In this document: piece by piece, positions 59,056 to 64,000 of the stretch
Layout of the letters: each line of letters opens with the position of its first letter
How positions within the stretch are numbered: the stretch's first letter is position 1
From: UBA4416 sp035439445
GTDB lineage: Bacteria > Bacteroidota > Bacteroidia > B-17B0 > Aurantibacillaceae
Direction of reading: 5' to 3'
Assembly: GCA_035439445.1 (NCBI GenBank)
Contig: DAORKG010000018.1
Location: 1-64,000, forward strand
Length of the DNA stretch: 64,000 bases
Program-made: the position numbers and the translations under genes
Notes under the pieces: generated by a model
Databases searched by the model: none
Seen by the model: only the letters and a program-made list of their open reading frames with translations
What the model was told of the DNA's origin: nothing

Positions 59056-61092
59056 ATGAATAATCCTTTTCTATCAAAATTTAATACTCCCTTTAATACA
59101 ATTCCTTTTGATCAAATAAAAGTAGAACACTATATGCCTGCTATTGAAGAAGGTATTAAAAAAGGTTTAGCTGAAGTTGATGCTATCGTTAAAAATTCTT
59201 CGGAGCCTGATTTTTCAAATACTATTGAGGCTTTAGAAAAAGTGGGACAATTATTGGAATTAGTTAGCATGACTTTTTCAAATTTAAACTTAGCCGAAAC
59301 CTCTAAAGAAATGCAAGCTATTGCCAAGGAAATGTCGCCAAAATTGAGTGATTACTCAAATGACATTATGCTGAATGTAGATTTGTTTAAACGTGTAGAA
59401 GTAGTTTATAACAATAAACATAAGTATACATTAACTCCGGAGCAAAGTACGTTATTAGATAAAACTTACAAAGGTTTTGTACGCAATGGTTCTAAATTAA
59501 ACAATGAACAAAAAGAAAAATTAAGAACGATTGATAAAGAAAAATCTCAACTATCACTTACTTATAGCGAAAATGTTTTAGCAGAAAGTAATGCCTTTGA
59601 ATTAGTCATTACAAATGAATCAGATTTAGCCGGGTTGCCAGAAGGAACGATAGAAGCTGCTAAAATGACTGCCAAAGAAAAAGGAAAAGACAATGCTTGG
59701 GTATTTACTTTAGATTATCCAAGCTATGGTCCTTTTATGACATATTCTGAAAACAGAACATTGAAAGAGCAACTATTTAAAGCATATGGCTCAAAAGCAT
59801 TTAAAAATAATGAACACGATAACCAGCAAATACTGAAACAAATTGCAGTATTGCGCCATGAACGTGCTGTATTATTAGGTTATAAATCTCATGCTGATTT
59901 TGTGTTGGAAGAACGTATGGCACAATCTCCGGCAAAGGTGTTTTCGTTTTTAGAAAATTTATTAGACAATGCTTTACCGTTTGCAAAGAGTGAATTGGAG
60001 GAACTGAAAACTTATATAAAAGCAAATAACGGACCTGAGGATTTGAAGAAATGGGATATTCCTTATTATGCAGAAAAGTTAAAGAAAGAGAAGTTTGCCA
60101 TTGATGATGAGTTATTACGTCCTTATTTTAAATTAGAAAATGTTATTGCCGGAGTTTTTGAAACGGCTAAACGATTATATGGCTTAACATTTATTCAACG
60201 TAACGACATTCCATTATATCATAAAGATGTTACTACATATGAAGTGAAGAACGCCAATGGTGAATTTTTGGCTGTGTTTTATGCAGATTTTTTTCCACGT
60301 GCCGGTAAACGTCAAGGTGCATGGATGACATCATTTGTGAATCAGAAAATAGAAAACGGAGTAAACGTTAGACCACACGTATCCATTGTTTGTAATTTTA
60401 CAAAACCAACAGAAAGCAAACCATCTTTATTGAGTTTTGATGAAGTGACTACCTTGTTTCATGAGTTTGGTCATGCTTTGCATGGCATGTGTGCCAATGG
60501 GCAATATGGAAGTATAACGGGAACAAGTGTTTATTGGGACTTTGTGGAATTACCTTCTCAAATTTTAGAAAACTGGTGTTATGAAAAAGAGTGCTTAGAT
60601 TTATTTGCTAAACACTATGAAACAGGAGAACCGATTCCTGCGGACTACATTCAAAAAATTATTGATTCTTCTAATTTTCAGAGTGGTTTAGCAACCATTC
60701 GACAAATAGGTTTAGCAACTTTAGATATGGCATGGCATAGTCAAAACCCAAAAGATATATCTAATGTGAAAGATTTTGAAGTGAGTGTAACAGCTAAAAC
60801 AGATTTAATGCCTTCGGTTCCGGAAACTTGTACTTCTTGCTCTTTCTCTCATATCTTTCCAGGTGGCTATTCTTCAGGTTATTATTCATATAAGTGGGCC
60901 GAAGTTATTGATGCAGATGCTTTTGAGGCTTTTAAAGAAAAAGGAATATTTAATCAAGAAGTTGCTACTGCATTTTATAAAAATATTTTATCGGCAGGTG
61001 GTAGCGAGCATCCTTCTATTTTATATAACAGATTTAGAGGAAGAGACGCTGATCCTAAAGCTTTGTTAAGAAGATCGGGTTTAGTTAAGTAA
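59056..61092 (+). CDS. M3-family metallopeptidase (Dcp/oligopeptidase type)
   Basis: A 678-residue zinc oligopeptidase of family M3, similar to peptidyl-dipeptidase Dcp. The zinc motif is HEFGHALHGM (His469, Glu470, His473), with the third ligand Glu in YWDFVELPSQILENW shortly after. The FSHIFPGGYSSGYYSYKWAEV region near 595-615 supplies the substrate-binding Tyr/His typical of the family. No signal peptide is present, so it is cytoplasmic, degrading peptides. It is monocistronic. Confidence 0.95.
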   Translation: MNNPFLSKFNTPFNTIPFDQIKVEHYMPAIEEGIKKGLAEVDAIVKNSSEPDFSNTIEALEKVGQLLELVSMTFSNLNLAETSKEMQAIAKEMSPKLSDYSNDIMLNVDLFKRVEVVYNNKHKYTLTPEQSTLLDKTYKGFVRNGSKLNNEQKEKLRTIDKEKSQLSLTYSENVLAESNAFELVITNESDLAGLPEGTIEAAKMTAKEKGKDNAWVFTLDYPSYGPFMTYSENRTLKEQLFKAYGSKAFKNNEHDNQQILKQIAVLRHERAVLLGYKSHADFVLEERMAQSPAKVFSFLENLLDNALPFAKSELEELKTYIKANNGPEDLKKWDIPYYAEKLKKEKFAIDDELLRPYFKLENVIAGVFETAKRLYGLTFIQRNDIPLYHKDVTTYEVKNANGEFLAVFYADFFPRAGKRQGAWMTSFVNQKIENGVNVRPHVSIVCNFTKPTESKPSLLSFDEVTTLFHEFGHALHGMCANGQYGSITGTSVYWDFVELPSQILENWCYEKECLDLFAKHYETGEPIPADYIQKIIDSSNFQSGLATIRQIGLATLDMAWHSQNPKDISNVKDFEVSVTAKTDLMPSVPETCTSCSFSHIFPGGYSSGYYSYKWAEVIDADAFEAFKEKGIFNQEVATAFYKNILSAGGSEHPSILYNRFRGRDADPKALLRRSGLVK

Positions 61093-61103
61093 CTATACAA
61101 TAA

Positions 61104-61772
61104 TTACTTAATAATTCTAAATACAAGACCTCCTTCAATGGCGATACCATTGATATTAGTCGAATATTTTTTGGCGACATTATTGTCTTTCACATCTTTT
61201 GGTGAGCTATTTGCCATATATGAACTAATCATTCCAACAGCGCCTAATCGATTCCAAAAATAATAATGAACACGTGTGCCATATCTCACAATAGTTCCGT
61301 TAGAAGAATAGTTGTAGAAATTATCCCCATCGTTACCTTTCATTTTTATTGAAAAAATACCTGTAGCGGCAAATACAGATAAGTCTAAACGTTTATTCAT
61401 AAAAAGATGGTAACTACATTCTGCGTTTAATTCAGATGTTTTAAGCTCTACTTTATTATCACTCGTTGAGAAACCGTAATATTTTGAGGGATTCACATTA
61501 AAAACATCTGTACCCGAACTCAATGCAACACTCCAACGTTTTGAAACACCATATTCAATAATTAAAGGATCTCTAACTCCAATAATCGGCTCCTCGTTTA
61601 CAAGAACATCGCTACCAGAACTAAAGTCGCTTGTTTTATAGTTGGCTAAGGTATGCCCCTCAGAAATACTAATAGATAATGAGCCCTTTCTAAATGACTG
61701 AGCATTAATGTTTTGATTTAAAAGTAAAGTAACTGCAATAACTGAAAGAGAACTGGTAAAAATCTTTTTCAT
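61104..61772 (-). CDS. Outer membrane beta-barrel-like protein
   Basis: A 222-residue protein with signal peptide (about 1-25, ending NINAQ). It has alternating beta pattern throughout (RWSVALSSGTDVF, ECSYHLFMNKRLDLSVFAATG, GTRVHYYFWNRLGAVGM) and ends with a hydrophobic/aromatic strand GLVFRIIK, compatible with a small outer-membrane barrel of the OmpA/outer-membrane-beta-barrel type. No specific family could be confirmed. It is convergent to the M3 peptidase gene. Confidence 0.75.
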   Translation of the reverse strand: MKKIFTSSLSVIAVTLLLNQNINAQSFRKGSLSISISEGHTLANYKTSDFSSGSDVLVNEEPIIGVRDPLIIEYGVSKRWSVALSSGTDVFNVNPSKYYGFSTSDNKVELKTSELNAECSYHLFMNKRLDLSVFAATGIFSIKMKGNDGDNFYNYSSNGTIVRYGTRVHYYFWNRLGAVGMISSYMANSSPKDVKDNNVAKKYSTNINGIAIEGGLVFRIIK

Positions 61773-61878
61773 GGGTTTTGTTTTTAGTTATACCAAATAT
61801 AGTAAAATTTTGGAAGTAGCAAAATGACTAGATGTGTTAAAAAAAAGCCCCTGAATCAAGTTTAGAATTTAAATTAAT

Positions 61879-61938
61879 GTCACATCGAGCGTAGTTGAGA
61901 TGTATTTAACTGTTCTCGACTTCGCTCGAACTGACATG
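61879..61938. repeat. Dispersed palindromic element, TCGAGCG type
   Basis: TGTCACATCGAGCGTAGTTG and inverted CGACTTCGCTCGAACTGACA; same family as 6674-6743 and 40182-40253. Confidence 0.8.
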
Positions 61939-61952
61939 TTTCTTATTTGCTT

Positions 61953-62339
61953 TTACTTAACTGCTATTACAGATATTTCAACATTCACATCTAATGGTAA
62001 TCTTGATACTTGTACTGTTTCGCGTGCAGGAAAATTACCTGTGAAAAACGAACCATACACTTCGTTCATAGCAGCAAAGTTGTTCATGTCTTTCATAAAG
62101 ATAGTTGTTTTAACCACATTGGTTAAATCCATACCAGCTTCATTTAAAATGGCAGAAACATTTTCCATTACTTTTTTTGTTTCGCTTTTAATGTCGCCTA
62201 ATGTTAATTCACCTGTTTTAGCATCTTTAGCTACTTGTCCTGATACAAATAACATATTACCTGATGCGGGAACCATGTTTGCATGACTATATGGGCCAAT
62301 TGGTAGCGGAGCATTTTCTGAAGTTATAACTTTTTTCAT
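61953..62339 (-). CDS. ridA: RidA-family reactive imine deaminase
   Basis: RidA (YjgF/YER057c/UK114), 128 residues, hydrolysing 2-aminoacrylate and related imines. N-terminal NAPLPIGPYSHANMVPASG, FVSGQVAKD and the catalytic Arg in NFPARETVQVSRLP near residue 106, followed by VEISVIAVK at the C-terminus, all fit. It acts in the cytoplasm as a trimer. Confidence 0.97.
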   Translation of the reverse strand: MKKVITSENAPLPIGPYSHANMVPASGNMLFVSGQVAKDAKTGELTLGDIKSETKKVMENVSAILNEAGMDLTNVVKTTIFMKDMNNFAAMNEVYGSFFTGNFPARETVQVSRLPLDVNVEISVIAVK

Positions 62340-62399
62340 GTTTTATAATATATTTAATTGCTTAAATATACTAAGCTTTCATTTTCTTACAAATTTTAT

Positions 62400-62425
62400 T
62401 GTCATGCTGAACGAGTCGAAGCATT
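62400..62425. repeat. Half of CTGAAC-type dispersed element
   Basis: TGTCATGCTGAACGAGTCGA then AGCATT, one arm similar to the inverted arm of 38507-38564; no partner arm nearby. Confidence 0.55.
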
Positions 62426-62441
62426 TTAGTATGTTTGCTTT

Positions 62442-62705
62442 ATGCTTATCAATGATATCATTCTCGAAATAAAAAACTATTCAAATTCATCGTTGCATAA
62501 ATCTGCATTGGATATATTTAATTTATTGGAAGCCAATCAAACAATGTTCATCAAAAAAATGGATCCCAATGATTTTAAGCAATTATTGAAAGGTTTTGAA
62601 AATTTAGCCTATGCTCATCCAAAAGAATATCAAACTTCTTCTTACGAAAGAGAATATCAATCTAAGTATGCCCTATTACTATTTTATTTAGATAGAATAG
62701 TTTAA
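62442..62705 (+). CDS. Uncharacterised small helical protein
   Basis: An 87-residue protein without signal or membrane segment and predicted to be mostly helical. I do not recognise a family. It has three Tyr-rich stretches in its second half (EYQTSSYEREYQSKYALLLFY). Its stop overlaps the stop of the convergent VWA gene by 4 bp. Codon use looks like that of its neighbours. Confidence 0.6.
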   Translation: MLINDIILEIKNYSNSSLHKSALDIFNLLEANQTMFIKKMDPNDFKQLLKGFENLAYAHPKEYQTSSYEREYQSKYALLLFYLDRIV

Positions 62706-63862
62706 TGTTGTATGATTAACGGTTTACTGTAAAATTTGGAATAATCCTGATTATAAGCTTGTATTAAATAGGTTCCGCTAGGAAGATTGTTTAGCTGAAT
62801 ATTAATACCTGTTGAATTAGTACTTGAACTTATAACTTTTCTTCCGGTCATGTCATTAATTTCGTAGAAAATGGTTTCGTTGCCGGGTAATTTTAAATGA
62901 CAGTATTCGTTTGCCGGATTGGGATATACTTTGGCAAATTCTGAAACACCATGAACTTTTTCTACATACGTTTGTCTGCTGGCAATGATGATAGGGTATA
63001 AATTAAATTTCACTTGCATCGAGTCGCATTTATGAATCACCTGAGATTGTGTGTAACTAGAGTAGGGAGGTAATTGAGATTGCGCATCTCCAATTACCAG
63101 CATCAATCTCCTGTTTCCTGGTGTCCAGTCCATTTCCTCTACAGTTCTCACAATGCCATCATTAACAGATTCTGCCACATCTGGATTTCCTATGGTTGTA
63201 TAAGTTTCCATAAAATCTTTAATAACACTAACATCATTTGTTAAATCAGTACGATTATACCAAAGGTTGTGATGGTAGTTTTTATCTCCATAATAAGCCA
63301 TGGCTACTTTCACATTATTAAATTTAGATAAGTAATCCATAATCATGTGTAAACTGTTCCTCACATTTTCAATATCATCATCCATACTGCCGGTTTTATC
63401 AACTAAAAACACAATGTCGGTTCCTTCGTTAAGTCTAGAGGTTAGTATATCCATCACAGATAACATCACAGCATCTGAATTATCAGCAAAATAAGAACGT
63501 CCATGTAACGAATCAGCTAGAGTAGAGAAATAGGATATAGCCAATTGATTATAATTATCTTGGTCATACAATGGTTGAATGTTATTGAGCGAATCAATGA
63601 TTTCGTCACTGATAGCATAAAGTACTTTTGGTTCTTCAACCGAATCTTTTATGACTTTTCTTTTCTGAATTCGGCTAACAGGTTTTGGTACTTCTGTTTT
63701 TTGTTCTTCTTTTACAAAGGGAGCAATGTCGTTTTTTGGTATTCTTACTGATGATACAGGTTCAGGAGTTGCATTGCCGGTGTTGGCAATTGGTGCATCG
63801 CAAGCATAGTTTACAGAAATGACGAAGGCGATACAAATGGAGTAGTAAATTAATCTTATCAT
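62702..63862 (-). CDS. VWA-domain lipoprotein with T9SS sorting domain
   Basis: A 386-residue protein: lipoprotein-type signal (VNYAC with Cys21), a Pro/Glu/Lys-rich linker, a von Willebrand A domain with a complete MIDAS DKTGSM at 155-160 followed by a Thr in TTIGNP and an Asp in LVIGDAQSQ, and a C-terminal type A T9SS domain (VYPNPANEYCHLKL ... KPLIIQH). Having both a lipobox and a T9SS tail is unusual: either the Cys is not lipidated, or the protein uses two anchors. Ligand binding through Mg2+ at the MIDAS is expected. Confidence 0.88.
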   Translation of the reverse strand: MIRLIYYSICIAFVISVNYACDAPIANTGNATPEPVSSVRIPKNDIAPFVKEEQKTEVPKPVSRIQKRKVIKDSVEEPKVLYAISDEIIDSLNNIQPLYDQDNYNQLAISYFSTLADSLHGRSYFADNSDAVMLSVMDILTSRLNEGTDIVFLVDKTGSMDDDIENVRNSLHMIMDYLSKFNNVKVAMAYYGDKNYHHNLWYNRTDLTNDVSVIKDFMETYTTIGNPDVAESVNDGIVRTVEEMDWTPGNRRLMLVIGDAQSQLPPYSSYTQSQVIHKCDSMQVKFNLYPIIIASRQTYVEKVHGVSEFAKVYPNPANEYCHLKLPGNETIFYEINDMTGRKVISSSTNSTGINIQLNNLPSGTYLIQAYNQDYSKFYSKPLIIQH

Positions 63863-63935
63863 AATGTGTAGTATTAAGTAAACAAATAGTGGAATTACTA
63901 CTTATAACACAGTCGATATAATTAAGTTACAATTT

Positions 63936-64000
63936 TTATTGTAATTTATTTAACCATTCAATGGCATCTTCTTTACTATTAAAGCCTTTTGTGGGTACAA
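63936..64000 (-). CDS. Partial gene at right edge (C-terminus only)
   Basis: The minus strand reads, in frame to a TAA at 63936, VPTKGFNSKEDAIEWLNKLQ. Only the last ~21 residues are within the window, so the protein cannot be identified; the ending resembles C-terminal helices of small STAS-like or SpoIIAA-like proteins but this is a guess. Confidence 0.5.
   Translation of the reverse strand, partial: VPTKGFNSKEDAIEWLNKLQ

Noticed and set aside
61900..62286. 128-codon frame opposite ridA
   Set aside because: Antisense shadow; begins inside a dispersed repeat.

Overview
This window is a contiguous chromosomal segment of an AT-rich member of the Bacteroidota. The assignment rests on three Por-type (T9SS type A) C-terminal sorting domains, many genes preceded by the phylum-specific -7 box TAnnTTTG instead of a sigma70 -10 box, lipoprotein signals ending in SCKK, and families that are mostly confined to this phylum (DUF4270, DUF1599, DUF6132, GSCFA, the MMPL/acyltransferase/methyltransferase fusion). 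No rRNA, tRNA, insertion sequence, transposase, prophage or CRISPR array was recognised. Most of the window is ordinary housekeeping and envelope genes; every intergenic gap is under about 300 bp.

Layout. 1-1000: an isolated J-domain membrane protein bracketed by an inverted GTTAGGTGT repeat, possibly a mobile cassette. 1.2-13.8 kb: cmk, a fatty-acid desaturase, a secreted subtilase, a CBS-type PLP enzyme, purC, a glycosyltransferase, a DUF4270 lipoprotein, a short GT5 protein, panC and glyS. 13.8-20.9 kb: a minus-strand metal-efflux operon (small secreted protein, CzcA fused to a TolC-like domain, CzcB-like adaptor, VIT1/CCC1-like transporter, thioesterase). 21.0-25.8 kb: a sulfane-sulfur block (rhodaneses, rhodanese-thioredoxin, small membrane proteins, persulfide-dioxygenase-like MBL/rhodanese protein). 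25.8-30.8 kb: a TetR regulator and a four-gene tripartite ABC exporter with two matching palindromic operators. 30.9 kb: a Crp/Fnr regulator with a cysteine cluster.

31.7-43 kb: DUF1599, folP, maeB, two T9SS substrates behind a (TTTC)11 microsatellite, a DHH phosphoesterase, ndk, GSCFA protein, HAD phosphatase with an apparent ATT start, and a DoxX/thioredoxin membrane protein. 43.0-44.0 kb: three tandem paralogous small Cys-rich lipoproteins. 44.1-47.0 kb: miaE, marR, yceI with a 20-bp perfect palindrome over its promoter, and a T9SS protein. 47.3-50.6 kb: thrS-infC-rpmI-rplT, with infC starting at ATT. 50.7-64 kb: a tandem OB-like small protein, a TPR/SpoIIE phosphatase, TauE/SafE permease, BadF-type sugar kinase, the 1286-residue trifunctional fusion, an M3 peptidase, a beta-barrel protein, RidA, a small unknown protein, a VWA lipoprotein and a partial gene at the right edge.

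The most interesting signal is regulatory: four dyads of the form GTAAC-N4-GTTAC lie in the 3.1 kb around the sulfur genes. Three have their centre exactly 36.5 bp, and the fourth 37.5 bp, upstream of the end of a -7-like hexamer/octamer, the geometry expected for class II activation by a Crp/Fnr protein; a cysteine-bearing Crp/Fnr is encoded about 7-10 kb downstream. Together with the flanking uncharacterised genes and a 36-residue membrane microprotein this looks like a coherent, possibly undescribed, sulfur-responsive regulon. Other points are the lipoprotein triplet, several predicted leaderless or near-leaderless transcripts, and dispersed palindromic intergenic elements of at least three sequence types.
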